This document shows, piece by piece, positions 27,190 to 36,762 of a DNA stretch of 64,000 nucleotides; position 1 is the first letter of the stretch; every line of letters begins with the position of its first letter. The notes below the pieces were generated by a model that saw only the letters and a list, made by a program, of their open reading frames with translations, was not told where the DNA came from and ran no database searches. The stretch is from Arachidicoccus sp. BS20 (GTDB taxonomy: Bacteria > Bacteroidota > Bacteroidia > Chitinophagales > Chitinophagaceae), in contig NZ_CP015971.1 of NCBI RefSeq assembly GCF_001659705.1, positions 2,731,029 through 2,795,028 of the forward strand, read 5' to 3'. The position numbers and the translations under genes were made by a program.

Positions 27190-29814
27190 ATGAAAGCGGT
27201 TAAGTTTATCCATAAGCTATTGAAATTAATTGTGGGCAGAAATACTATTGTTCTTATTGCATCTTGTTTGCTTGTTTTCCCGGTAAATGCTCAGGAAAAT
27301 TATGGCTTGTCATTTAATTCTTTTAATGTTCCGCAAGAAAATCGTACTTCGCTGCAAATGGGAAATCGTGCGCCGATCTGCTTTTCGGACGATATGGATT
27401 TGAGTTTTGACTTCCATTTTATCCCAAACAGAGGAACTTATTTCGGTTATCTTTTTCGGATGATTAATGGCAGTGGACAAAATATTGATTTGCTGTACGA
27501 CGAAAAAAATTCGACTTTCAATACGGTGCTTGGCGGTACGTTTACAAATATTAATTTTAATGTTGACAACAATCATCTTTATAAAAAATGGACGAATGTT
27601 TGTTATCATTTCACAAAAAATACATTGTCTTGTTATCTGAATCATAAGTTATATAAGACCGTAGATATTTCTTTAAAAGACAGATGTTTCAAAATTTTAT
27701 TCGGCGCCAATGACATACATGAGTTTTCTACGACAGATTTGCCGCCAATGGTTGTGCGCAATATTTCTATTAAAGAAAATAAGAAACTGAAATATTTTTG
27801 GTCGTTGAATAATGGCGAGTCATCTGTGCAGGACAATATAAAAGATTCTGTTTCGGGCGAGATAGCCGTTGTTAAAAACCCTGTCTGGTCGGCGGATTTA
27901 CATCAAAGATGGCAACTGCTGAAATCGTTTAATGTTGCAGGTAATGCAAGTATTGCATATAATCCGGATGCGGAAGATTTGTACGTTATTTCCGAAGATT
28001 CTGTTTTTCGGCTTCCCGTTGCAGACATTATGTCCAATATGTACAGCTTGCCGTCAAAATCTCACCGTTTGTTTCAGGGAAATCAGGCTATATATAACAC
28101 TGTTGACAGCAGTTTGTATAATTTTTACATTGATGTAAAAGGAATTTCGCAATATTCATCTCAAAGTTTTGAATGGGGTAAAAAATTTGATTCGGTTCAG
28201 GCAACAGAATATGGACATACCAACAGGGTTTTTGTGAGCAGCGAAAATGCTTTGTACGTTTTCGGTGGATATGGTCAGTTACGCTACAAAAATCAGGTTC
28301 AGCGATACGATTTCATTACAAAGAAATGGGACAGCGTTGCCGTGAAAGGCGATTATTTTACGCCGCGATATATGGCTGCAGCAGGTAAAAGCGGAAATGA
28401 TATTTATATTTTGGGCGGATATGGAAGTCATAGCGGCGACCAGTTATTAAATCCGAGTTATTTGTATGACTTGATGGATTTTAATCTGCAAACACATACA
28501 TTCAAAAAGCTCTATACATTGCCTGACCCTGATTCTTCCTTTGTTTTTGCTGGCTCTATGTATGTGGATTCAATGAATAAATGTTACTACGCTTTATGCT
28601 TCGATCGGAGTAAATATGATACCAAACTTCGTTTAATTAAAGGTTCTTTGGAGAAACCACAATACGAATTTTTCGGTAACGATATTCCGTATTCTTTTCA
28701 CGACGTTGTGTCCGATGCAGACCTTTTTTATAATCCTACTTCAAGCCAGCTGATAGCCGTTACGCAATTGGTGGATTTGGATAAAAAAACAACTATCAAC
28801 ATTTACGGCATTGCATTTCCGCCGATGCCTTTTTCTTTAAAGCCGCAGCCGCAAACTCCCATCAACAAGTATTTAATCATTGCCGGAATAATACTTGCAT
28901 CATTTATTGTTGCATTTCTTGTATTAAGAAAAAGAAAACCGAAAGTAGCTTCCGTTCCGCTCGTTGCGAATAATAATATTTCACAAACGCAGGTTGTGTC
29001 CGATACAAATTATAATTCCCGTGTATTGATAGAACTGGCAGATAAAACGTCGTTCGAGCCGCCTGCTTTTGTGAAAGAAAGAGAAAATCCCGTGCAGGTT
29101 TATCTGTTCGGCAATTTTGAAATTCTGGATAAAGAGGGCAATGCAATCAGCCATGAATTTTCTCCGTTATTGAAAGAATTGTTTCTTGTTATTTTATTAA
29201 ACACCTTGAAAAACGGAAAAGGCGTAACGTCTGAAAAACTGAACGAAATATTTTGGGGAAATAAACCCGACAGAAATGCCAAGAACAATCTGTCCGTAAA
29301 TATTGTTCGTTTAAAAAATATTTTGAACAAAGTAGATGACATTCATATTGTCAAAAATGGAGAGTATTGGGATTGCGAATATGATAATGAAAAAGTATGC
29401 ATCGACCTTGCCGATTTTTTACAGTTGCGCGCAGTTTATCCGAAGGAGCATGGCAGCAGCTATCTTGAAAAAATGCTTTATTTTGTCTCGCGCGGTGCAT
29501 TTTTAAAACAGTTGGAATACGAATGGTTAGATAATATTAAAACTGATATTAATAACAAAATCATCGATGAGCTTACTGCGGAAATGGCTTATCTCGACCC
29601 GCGGAAAGATGCAGAATATATCGTTGAAGCGACTAATTGTATTTTCAATTTTGATGCGCTCAATGAAGATGCGCTTCGCTACAAATGCAAAATTCTTGAT
29701 GAACTTGGTCGCCATTCGATTGCCAAGAATACTTATGAACGGTTTGCCAAAGAATACCACAAATCTTACGGAGAAGATTTTTCTCATTCTTTTAATGACA
29801 TTTTGAAAGAATAA
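27190..29814 (+). CDS. Membrane-spanning one-component regulator: LamG/Kelch-like sensor with SARP-type winged helix
   Basis: 874 residues from ATG at 27190 (an upstream TTG adds seven residues). A signal sequence (CLLVFPVNAQ) is followed by a LamG-like domain (about 25-215), then Kelch-like repeats (about 230-545; YVFGGYGQLRYKNQVQRYDF, IYILGGYGSHSGDQ). One TM helix at about residues 561-579 (LIIAGIILASFIVAFLVL) precedes a basic stretch. The cytoplasmic part from about 635 reads YLFGNFEILDKEGN, SPLLKELFLVILLN and NLSVNIVRLKNILNKV, the pattern of an OmpR/SARP winged helix with a following helical BTAD-like domain. It thus could carry a periplasmic glycan signal directly to DNA without phosphotransfer. 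It sits inside the locus between enzyme genes, so local control is the natural inference. The ligand is unknown. Confidence 0.82.
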   Translation: MKAVKFIHKLLKLIVGRNTIVLIASCLLVFPVNAQENYGLSFNSFNVPQENRTSLQMGNRAPICFSDDMDLSFDFHFIPNRGTYFGYLFRMINGSGQNIDLLYDEKNSTFNTVLGGTFTNINFNVDNNHLYKKWTNVCYHFTKNTLSCYLNHKLYKTVDISLKDRCFKILFGANDIHEFSTTDLPPMVVRNISIKENKKLKYFWSLNNGESSVQDNIKDSVSGEIAVVKNPVWSADLHQRWQLLKSFNVAGNASIAYNPDAEDLYVISEDSVFRLPVADIMSNMYSLPSKSHRLFQGNQAIYNTVDSSLYNFYIDVKGISQYSSQSFEWGKKFDSVQATEYGHTNRVFVSSENALYVFGGYGQLRYKNQVQRYDFITKKWDSVAVKGDYFTPRYMAAAGKSGNDIYILGGYGSHSGDQLLNPSYLYDLMDFNLQTHTFKKLYTLPDPDSSFVFAGSMYVDSMNKCYYALCFDRSKYDTKLRLIKGSLEKPQYEFFGNDIPYSFHDVVSDADLFYNPTSSQLIAVTQLVDLDKKTTINIYGIAFPPMPFSLKPQPQTPINKYLIIAGIILASFIVAFLVLRKRKPKVASVPLVANNNISQTQVVSDTNYNSRVLIELADKTSFEPPAFVKERENPVQVYLFGNFEILDKEGNAISHEFSPLLKELFLVILLNTLKNGKGVTSEKLNEIFWGNKPDRNAKNNLSVNIVRLKNILNKVDDIHIVKNGEYWDCEYDNEKVCIDLADFLQLRAVYPKEHGSSYLEKMLYFVSRGAFLKQLEYEWLDNIKTDINNKIIDELTAEMAYLDPRKDAEYIVEATNCIFNFDALNEDALRYKCKILDELGRHSIAKNTYERFAKEYHKSYGEDFSHSFNDILKE

Positions 29815-29839
29815 CCTGATTTCTTACAGTTTATAAAAA

Positions 29840-29855
29840 TTAATTGCAGCATTAA
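29840..29855. promoter_or_regulatory. Candidate PUL operator (site B) within a strong hairpin
   Basis: TTAAT-TGCAGC-ATTAA, 85 bases before the GH3 start. It also forms the left arm of an inverted repeat (29846-29856 with 29874-29884, 11 bp perfect, 17-base loop), which may alternatively terminate the upstream regulator transcript that ends at 29814. Confidence 0.4.
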
Positions 29856-29884
29856 TCTTAATTTATAAAGTTTATTAATGCTGC
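29846..29884. terminator. Strong hairpin between regulator and GH3 gene
   Basis: GCAGCATTAAT and ATTAATGCTGC form an 11-bp perfect stem, extendable with wobbles to about 16 bp, followed by T-rich GATTGTTTATTTG. It lies 32 bases after the regulator stop. It overlaps candidate operator B. Confidence 0.45.
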
Positions 29885-29939
29885 GATTGTTTATTTGTCT
29901 GCGAACGAATGGTTATTTGTTATTCTCAAGTTTTATTAA

Positions 29940-32225
29940 ATGATTATGTTTAAGTGCTTCGACATGAAAATCACAAAATTTCTTATCGGCTTTTTAAGCG
30001 TGTTTATTTTTCTCGGCAAAGGTTACAGCCAAAATAATTTGCCATATAAAGACAAAAAACTTCCTGTCGAAAAAAGAGTAAAAGATTTGCTTTCGCGAAT
30101 GACGGAAGAAGAAAAAATCAAGCAACTTGATATGTATCGAGGTTTTGAATTTGTCCCGATGGGCGATGCCCACGAAGCTTCCGTTTATAATAAAGATACT
30201 ATTGCAAAAGCATTAGGTAATTTTTCAGTCGGTTCCATGCACGATTTTTATCCGGCTTATGCTTCGCTGTCCAATAAAGTCCAGCACTATGTAATCACAC
30301 ATTCGCGGCTTGGTATTCCTGTGTTGTTTATCGAGGAAGGCTTACACGGATATTCAGGCAAAGGCAGCACCAGTTTTCCCATTCCGCTGGCATTGGCGGC
30401 AACTTGGGACACATCGTTACTATATAAAGTTGGACGAACCATTGCTTCCGAAGCACGTGCAGACGGCACAGATATGATACTCGGACCACTTTTAGGCTTG
30501 GCGCGTGACCCGCGCTGGGGAAGAATGGAAGAAACCTATGGCGAAGACACCTATTTGGTTTCCGAAATCGGGTTGGCAATGGTCAAGGGTTTGCAAGGCG
30601 GCGACGTTAGCCGTCCCGATGCTGTCATCAGCGAACCGAAACATTTTGCAGCGCATTCCATACCTGAAGCCGGCAGCAATACGGCGCCCGTAAATATCGG
30701 CGAACGCGAATTAAGAAGCGAATATTTGCCAACCTTTGAAAAAGCCGTAAAGCAAGGCGGTGCATTGGGCATTATGGCGGCTTATCATGAATTGGACGGC
30801 ATTCCGATGGTGGATAATAAATGGTTGCTCACAGATGTGCTGCGCAAACAATGGGGTTTTAAAGGAATGGTGGTTTCAGATTTAGGAGCTGTAAAAATGT
30901 CTTTGGAAAATCATCATACCGCCACAAGTCGTACCGATGCTTTGGCACAAACTTTCAATGCAGGACTGAATATGCAGTTCTATGATTTCCCGCATAAAGA
31001 TTTTGACAATTCGCTCGACTCCGCTTTGCATAATGGAATGCTTTCTAAAACCCGACTGGACAGTGCGGTTGCCGATGTGTTAAGGGTAAAATTTTTGTTA
31101 GGCTTGTTTGATAATCCTTATATAGATACCACATTATTTGCAAAAGTAAAAAACAACGCAGCGCATCAGGAAATCGCTTTAAAAGCCGCGCAGGAAAGCA
31201 TTGTTTTGTTGAAAAATGACAACCATGTTTTGCCTTTGAAAAATGTAAAAAAGATAGCCGTTATCGGTCCGTTGGCAAAGAGTTCTTATTTGGGCGGATA
31301 TTCCAACACGCAGGATACGGCGGTTTCTTTATTGACGGGTTTGCGACAAAGGGCAGATGCAAATATTCAGATAAATTATGCCGAAGGAGTTTCCAAAACC
31401 GGTAAAGAAGCTGTATTAAACAATGCCGTTAACCTTGTTCTAAATTCCGATGTTGCCGTAGTCGCGTTGGGCGAAAATCCGCAGGAAGTGGGCGAGGGAA
31501 AGGACCGAGCAGAATTAAATCTGGATTCGGCACAATTGACTTTAATCAAAGCAATTCATCAAACAGGAAAGCCCGTCATTGTTGTGCTGATGAACGGTCG
31601 TGCATTGTGTGTCGATTGGATTGCAGAAAATATTCCTGCCGTTGTGGAAGAATGGTTTAACGGCGAAAAAAGCGGTTTAGCAATTGCAGATATTTTGTTG
31701 GGCAATGTAAATCCGAGCGGCAAATTGCCTGTTACGTTTCCGCGCTCGGTAGGACAGATTCCTTTTTATTACAGCCACAACCCTACTTCATATCATAGAT
31801 ATGTGGATGAAAAAGATACGCCGTTATTTCCTTTCGGTCACGGATTGAGTTATACGACTTTCCAATATTCCGACTTGCAGTTGCCTTCGCAAGCTGTATC
31901 GGCAAACGGCAATTTTACGATTAGTTTAAAAGTGAAAAATACCGGGAAAGTTTCAGGCGATGAAATAGTACAATTATACATAAGAGATGAAGTCTCAAGT
32001 GTGGTAACTCCTGTAAAATCACTAAAAGCGTTTAGCCGCGCGACTTTACAGCCGGGCGAAACAAAAACTGTAACATTTAAACTGAATGCTTTTGATGCGC
32101 TGGCATTGTGGAACAGAGAAATGAAGCACGTGGTTGAGCCGGGCGAATTTAAAGTGATGGTTGGCAGTTCTTCGGAAGACATTAGATTGAACGGAGCATT
32201 TGATGTAGCAGGAAAGAAGCAATAG
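29940..32225 (+). CDS. GH3-family beta-glycosidase
   Basis: 761 residues (an internal ATG at 29964 begins MKITKFLIGF and may be the true start). A signal peptide ends near KGYSQ. Domains in order: GH3 N-terminal barrel with nucleophile Asp314 in GMVVSDLGAVK and DPRWGRMEETYGEDTYL, GH3 C-terminal domain (ESIVLLKNDNHVLPL, WFNGEKSGLAIADILLG) and a fibronectin-III-like domain (GDEIVQLYIRDEVSSV). The N-terminal KRVKDLLSRMTEEEKI is standard. GH3 members release beta-linked glucose, xylose or similar from oligosaccharide ends, here in the periplasm. It heads a run of genes after the regulator and is followed 57 bases later by the bimodular esterase. Confidence 0.94.
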   Translation: MIMFKCFDMKITKFLIGFLSVFIFLGKGYSQNNLPYKDKKLPVEKRVKDLLSRMTEEEKIKQLDMYRGFEFVPMGDAHEASVYNKDTIAKALGNFSVGSMHDFYPAYASLSNKVQHYVITHSRLGIPVLFIEEGLHGYSGKGSTSFPIPLALAATWDTSLLYKVGRTIASEARADGTDMILGPLLGLARDPRWGRMEETYGEDTYLVSEIGLAMVKGLQGGDVSRPDAVISEPKHFAAHSIPEAGSNTAPVNIGERELRSEYLPTFEKAVKQGGALGIMAAYHELDGIPMVDNKWLLTDVLRKQWGFKGMVVSDLGAVKMSLENHHTATSRTDALAQTFNAGLNMQFYDFPHKDFDNSLDSALHNGMLSKTRLDSAVADVLRVKFLLGLFDNPYIDTTLFAKVKNNAAHQEIALKAAQESIVLLKNDNHVLPLKNVKKIAVIGPLAKSSYLGGYSNTQDTAVSLLTGLRQRADANIQINYAEGVSKTGKEAVLNNAVNLVLNSDVAVVALGENPQEVGEGKDRAELNLDSAQLTLIKAIHQTGKPVIVVLMNGRALCVDWIAENIPAVVEEWFNGEKSGLAIADILLGNVNPSGKLPVTFPRSVGQIPFYYSHNPTSYHRYVDEKDTPLFPFGHGLSYTTFQYSDLQLPSQAVSANGNFTISLKVKNTGKVSGDEIVQLYIRDEVSSVVTPVKSLKAFSRATLQPGETKTVTFKLNAFDALALWNREMKHVVEPGEFKVMVGSSSEDIRLNGAFDVAGKKQ

Positions 32226-32282
32226 GTATTTATTTAATAATAAAAACCGGGCTGTTCGATGTGACAATAAAAAAATATATGA

Positions 32283-33749
32283 ATGAAAGGACAATTATTA
32301 AAAACAAAAATTTTATTAGTCTGCATAGTATTTAATTGTGCTTGTTATTCGCAAAGCACTTTGATTGACGTTGCAAAATATGCGCATCCTATCAAAATCG
32401 CATGTGTTGGTGCAAGTACTGTTTACGGCGCAAATATCGATAACCGGCCGCTCAATTCTTTTCCGACGCAGTTGGGACGAATGCTCGGCGACAAATGGGA
32501 CGTGCACAACTTTGGTGTGAATAGTACAGGCATTTTGAAAAAAGGAGAATTTCCTTACTGGAATACCGATGCGTTCAAAGCCGCGCGGGCATTCAATCCC
32601 GACGTTGTGTTATTGATATTAGGCGTTAATGACGTAAAGCCGCAGAACTGGAAATACAAATCGGATTTCTTTGACAATTATAAAGAAATGATTGGCATTT
32701 TTCGCAATCTTCCGTCGCATCCTAAAATTTATTTATGCAGGGAAATTCCCGTGTTTCAGGATCATTGGGGCATTACGGCAAAAGCCGTAAACAAAGAGCT
32801 TGACCCGATGAAAAAGAAATTGGCGAAAGAAGAACATTTGCCGATGATTGATTTATACACGCCGATGATAAACGATTCCGCTATGTTCGGCGACGGCATT
32901 CATCCGGATGCGGAAGGTGCAGGCATTATGGCGAAGACAGTTGCCAAAACGCTGACGGGAAAAGACTTTCAACCTGTTAGCGCTATTTATCCCGGCAAAA
33001 AATCAGAATGGTTCGGATATGACTGTTACGATTTTCAATATGATTTGTTGGATGCAAAATTAGTGTTGCCGCATTCCTTTGCGCAAGGCAATCCCTGGAT
33101 TTGGAACGCTTATTTCTGGAACTGGCATCCCGACATGGAAAGAATTTTACTAAGCAAAGGCTTTGCTGTTTTTTATGTGAATACAAGCGATATGTTCGGT
33201 TCGCCCGAAGCGATGAATGATTGGAACGAACTGTATAATTACGTTACCAAGTATTATCACTTAAATAAAAAAGTGGCGCTGGAAGGCGTGAGTCGCGGCG
33301 GGTTGTACATTTATAATTTTGCGAAATTATACCCCGAAAGAATTTCTTCCTTGTATGCCGAAGCGCCTGTCTGCGATATTAAAAGCTGGCCCGGCGGAGT
33401 TGAAAAATCGCCCGGCGATACAACTGAATGGAAGAAACTCTTGAAAGCGCTGCATCTCACGCAGGAGCAGGCTTTGCAATACAAAGGAAACCCGATTGAC
33501 AGTTTGGAAAAACTTGCTGCATACCATATTCCTATCTGGCATAATATCGGTTTGCACGACAGCCTCGCGCCAAATGAAGAAAATACTTTTATACTGGTAA
33601 ATAAATATGTAAGGCTCGGCGGACAAATCGTTGTTTATCCGAATACAAAAGGAAAAATTGAATTGCACGGGCATCATTATCCGATAGACGACCCGGCTGC
33701 CGCCGCGAATTTTATCATGTACAATTATTTTAAAAAGCCGGACTTATGA
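32283..33749 (+). CDS. Bimodular esterase: SGNH/GDSL hydrolase plus alpha/beta-hydrolase
   Basis: 488 residues with a signal peptide (CIVFNCACYSQ). Residues 30-215 are an SGNH hydrolase: block I KIACVGASTVYG with nucleophile Ser45, block III LGVNDVKP, and block V GDGIHPDAEG with the Asp-His pair. Residues 230-488 form a second hydrolase with nucleophile elbow GVSRGG (Ser337) and a C-terminal HGHHYPIDDP His region. Both halves keep plausible catalytic residues, so the protein may remove two different acyl groups or act at two linkages. Its stop overlaps the next start by four bases (ATGA), giving tight translational coupling. The substrate is presumably an acylated glycan of this locus. Confidence 0.85.
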   Translation: MKGQLLKTKILLVCIVFNCACYSQSTLIDVAKYAHPIKIACVGASTVYGANIDNRPLNSFPTQLGRMLGDKWDVHNFGVNSTGILKKGEFPYWNTDAFKAARAFNPDVVLLILGVNDVKPQNWKYKSDFFDNYKEMIGIFRNLPSHPKIYLCREIPVFQDHWGITAKAVNKELDPMKKKLAKEEHLPMIDLYTPMINDSAMFGDGIHPDAEGAGIMAKTVAKTLTGKDFQPVSAIYPGKKSEWFGYDCYDFQYDLLDAKLVLPHSFAQGNPWIWNAYFWNWHPDMERILLSKGFAVFYVNTSDMFGSPEAMNDWNELYNYVTKYYHLNKKVALEGVSRGGLYIYNFAKLYPERISSLYAEAPVCDIKSWPGGVEKSPGDTTEWKKLLKALHLTQEQALQYKGNPIDSLEKLAAYHIPIWHNIGLHDSLAPNEENTFILVNKYVRLGGQIVVYPNTKGKIELHGHHYPIDDPAAAANFIMYNYFKKPDL

Positions 33750-35890
33750 TGAAGAAAATATTTGCAGTAATTGTTGTTTTATTTGTATTGAAAACAATCA
33801 ACGGACAAGACATTGCTTCCATGCTGAACAAGTATAATGTTGTGTGGAACGAACCCGGACCAACTTCGCAGCAATCCATGCCGATAGGCAACGGAGATAT
33901 TGGTTTGAATGTATGGACAGAGCCGAATGGCGATATTAATTTTTATATTTCCAAAACCGATGCATGGGGCGAAGAAACGTTAAACCGCGGACCTTGGATG
34001 GCGCAAGGCGGCGTGCTGATGAAGTTGGGACAAGTGCACATTTCTTTTCAGCCGAATACTTTTAAAAGCGGCGACAATTTCAGTCAGGTTTTGAAACTGC
34101 ATGAAGGCGAAATGCTGATAAATGAAGGTTCGGGAAAAAATGCTGTTCATGTAAAAATTTGGGTGGATGCAAATAATCCTGTCATTCATGTGGAATCGAA
34201 TAGTAATCAAAATGTTTCGATGAAAGTAGAATTGAATGATTGGCGATTGAACGCGGGCGATAAAATTCTCGACAATAAAAATTCGATTGAATGGTATCAC
34301 AAAAATTCCGACAGCGCCGATGTTCATATTCGCAATATTGTGTTTGGCGCTGTGGCTAAAGGCAAGAATTTAATTAGCCAGAATTCTTCGACGCTCGTTT
34401 CACAAACTGTTGCAAAATATCAATCATTATCCATTTATCCTTTGACAAAAACTGTGCAACAAGTTGATGAATGGTCGTCGGCATTAAATCAATTAGTCAG
34501 CCGTTTGGACAATCAAAACATGAAAAGCGCATGGTCTGCGCACTGTAAATGGTGGGATGAGTTCTGGCATCGCAGCTGGATTTTTGTAAGCGGTGATTCT
34601 TCTGCAGAAAAAATTACACAGGGTTATGTATTGCAGCGCTTTGTTACGGCTTGCGCGGGTCGCGGCGCTTATCCTATTAAATTCAATGGCTCTATTTTTA
34701 CGGTAGATAATCCTGATTTTACAGAGAATAAAAAAACGGTTCCGCAGAATGCCGATTTCCGCGAATGGGGCGGGCAATATTGGTTTCAGAATACAAGAGC
34801 CATGTACTGGCCTATGCTCATGGAAGGCGACTTTGATATGATGATGCCTTTGTTTAAGATGTACAGGAATATTCTTCCTGCAAATCAAAAGCAAGTAGAA
34901 AATTATTATCATCACGATGGCGCCTATTTTGCGGAAACGTCGCCGTTTTGGGGAGGTTTGTCTTATGTCGGTCCCGAAGTAAAAGCAAATTATACGGCGC
35001 ATTATTTTACGCCGGTATTGGAACTGAGCATGATGATGCTGGATTATTATGATTATACAGGCAACGAAAAATTTGTTCGTGATATTTTACTGCCGGTTGC
35101 ATCGAACGGCGTTGAATTTTTTAATCGGCATTTCCCGCGCGATAGTAGCGGCAAGCTGTTATTAGACCCTGATAATTCTATCGAAATGTATTGGAAAGTG
35201 CATAATCCCGCGCCCGATATTGCAGGGCTTCATGCGGTGTTGCGGCGTTTAATTGCTTTGCCTAAGAATTTAGTTGATGATACGCTTCGTGAAAAATGGA
35301 GAAAATTTCAAGCCATATTACCAGACTTGCCTGTCGGAACAAAAGAAAACCTTCAGGTATTGCTTCCTTATACTGGCGAACAAACTGCTCCTTTCCACAA
35401 TTTTGAAAACCCCGAATTATACGCCGTTTATCCTTTTCGCTTATACGGCATTACCAAGCCCGGTTTGCAAATAGCAATTAATACTTTTAATGTCCGTAAG
35501 AACAAAGAAAAAGGCTGTTGGATTCAAGAACCGGTTCAGGCGGCAATGCTTGGTTTGACGGGCGTTGCGAAAGAATATGTTTCTTTTAATCTGACAAGAA
35601 AAGAACCTACTTTAAAGTTTCCCTCATTTTGGGCAAAAGGACATGATTATATGCCCGATGAAGACAACGGCGGCAACGGCGAAAACGGATTGCAGCAAAT
35701 GCTGATGTATGCCGATGGTAAAAGAATAGTTTTGCTGCCTGCATTTCCCAAAGAATGGAATGCAGCATTTAAGCTGCATGCACCATACAATACAACGGTC
35801 CAAGGGACGATAAAGAATGGGAAAGTTGAGCAATTAATTGTTACTCCCGCTTTAAGAAAAAAGGATGTTGTTATTTATTCAAGAAATTAA
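33746..35890 (+). CDS. DUF5703-type six-hairpin glycosidase-like protein
   Basis: 714 residues with a signal peptide (FVLKTINGQ). The N-terminal beta-sandwich has VVWNEPGPTSQQSMPIGNGD, IGLNVWTEPNG and YISKTDAWGE, the start of the DUF5703 family. The (alpha/alpha)6 part carries NTRAMYWPMLMEGDFDMMMP and NGGNGENGLQQMLMY at the end. The fold is related to GH95-type enzymes, but no activity is established that I can cite. It overlaps the esterase gene by four bases and closes the first enzyme block. Confidence 0.8.
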   Translation: MMKKIFAVIVVLFVLKTINGQDIASMLNKYNVVWNEPGPTSQQSMPIGNGDIGLNVWTEPNGDINFYISKTDAWGEETLNRGPWMAQGGVLMKLGQVHISFQPNTFKSGDNFSQVLKLHEGEMLINEGSGKNAVHVKIWVDANNPVIHVESNSNQNVSMKVELNDWRLNAGDKILDNKNSIEWYHKNSDSADVHIRNIVFGAVAKGKNLISQNSSTLVSQTVAKYQSLSIYPLTKTVQQVDEWSSALNQLVSRLDNQNMKSAWSAHCKWWDEFWHRSWIFVSGDSSAEKITQGYVLQRFVTACAGRGAYPIKFNGSIFTVDNPDFTENKKTVPQNADFREWGGQYWFQNTRAMYWPMLMEGDFDMMMPLFKMYRNILPANQKQVENYYHHDGAYFAETSPFWGGLSYVGPEVKANYTAHYFTPVLELSMMMLDYYDYTGNEKFVRDILLPVASNGVEFFNRHFPRDSSGKLLLDPDNSIEMYWKVHNPAPDIAGLHAVLRRLIALPKNLVDDTLREKWRKFQAILPDLPVGTKENLQVLLPYTGEQTAPFHNFENPELYAVYPFRLYGITKPGLQIAINTFNVRKNKEKGCWIQEPVQAAMLGLTGVAKEYVSFNLTRKEPTLKFPSFWAKGHDYMPDEDNGGNGENGLQQMLMYADGKRIVLLPAFPKEWNAAFKLHAPYNTTVQGTIKNGKVEQLIVTPALRKKDVVIYSRN

Positions 35891-35964
35891 TTTTTGTGGA
35901 AACAGTAAAAAAATAGGCGTGTTGCCTTTGGACCTTCTCTTTATGGTGTCGGGCAATTATGCAT

Positions 35965-36201
35965 TCTTCTTTGGATGGTATTTGTAGGATAAGAACGCTT
36001 GTGCTGTTAAAATCGTCAAAGAATTTGACGGAATTAAACTAAGACGATTTATCGCCGCTAAATAACAGTTTCCTTTTAACTCCTGAAATTAAAAAGCCGC
36101 GGATTTCTAATAAAGCAAAATTAACGGGAGTTGATATTCCCGGTACTTATTTATATGATTTACCTACCACAAAAGGTGGAGTTTATAGGTTGAATTTTTG
36201 A
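35965..36201 (+). pseudogene. Remnant of a six-hairpin (GH95-type) glycosidase C-terminus
   Basis: With one stop (36040-36042) read through, the frame gives DGICRIRTLVLLKSSKN, then SFLLTPEIKKPRISNKAKL and TGVDIPGTYLYDLPTTKGG ending at the stop 36199-36201. The pattern CRIRT...TPEIKKPxIS.KAKL...TYLYD..T..G.xY resembles, from memory, the C-terminal extension of Bacteroidetes GH95-type proteins. It is not the end of the neighbouring DUF5703 gene, which has its own terminus at 35890. It is probably the tail of a deleted enzyme gene. Confidence 0.5.
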
Positions 36202-36416
36202 TTGAGTCGGTCGGCATTTCTTGAAAGTTTTTCCTGATTTACAGAAGATATTTTTTGAAAAGTATGCAACACTGTGAAAAGAGACTTTGCAAATTTTTTT
36301 ATTGCGTTTTTGAATTATTAATTCTGTTCGTAAAAACTTCCGTTCGGTTGCGGTCAAAATTTATTTAACCGGAAATTCAATTGAGATTTAATTAAAAAAG
36401 CAGCATTTTTTAAAAA

Positions 36417-36431
36417 TTAATTTCGTTTTAA
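36417..36431. promoter_or_regulatory. Candidate PUL operator (site C, weak)
   Basis: TTAAT-TTCGT-TTTAA, with a 5-base spacer and one arm mismatch, 332 bases before SusC. It resembles sites A, B and D, but the match is poorer. Confidence 0.3.
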
Positions 36432-36762
36432 TCGTTTTTTAGTAAAAACGTTAACAAGCGTTAAGTTTTTTTGTAAAACTATTGTTCGTACTTGTAGTTA
36501 GCGACGAACCTAAATAGAGTAACTTAATTTTTATGATATCACAAAACGGTTGGTGCACCATTACTATTATTTTTCGATTTAATTGTAAAAATTCGAAAGA
36601 ATATTATTCTACTGTTTTTTTGAAAAACTTTAAACTAATATTAGTATGTAAAAAAATATATAACAATACAGAACTCGGCAACCTTGTGCCGCCATAAGCA
36701 TTATGTTTTTATTGAATAAGCTGAATTGGATTGAATGCATTTATAAAAATTTAAAATAGAAT

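Larger units (their letters stand above)
35891..36762. other. Long intergenic region upstream of SusC
   Basis: It holds a decayed coding remnant (35965-36201) and, to its right, the regulatory region of the SusC gene. There lie AT-rich candidate operator C (36417-36431) and a GTTCGT/ACGAAC inverted repeat (36483-36508). No further gene is seen. Confidence 0.5.
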
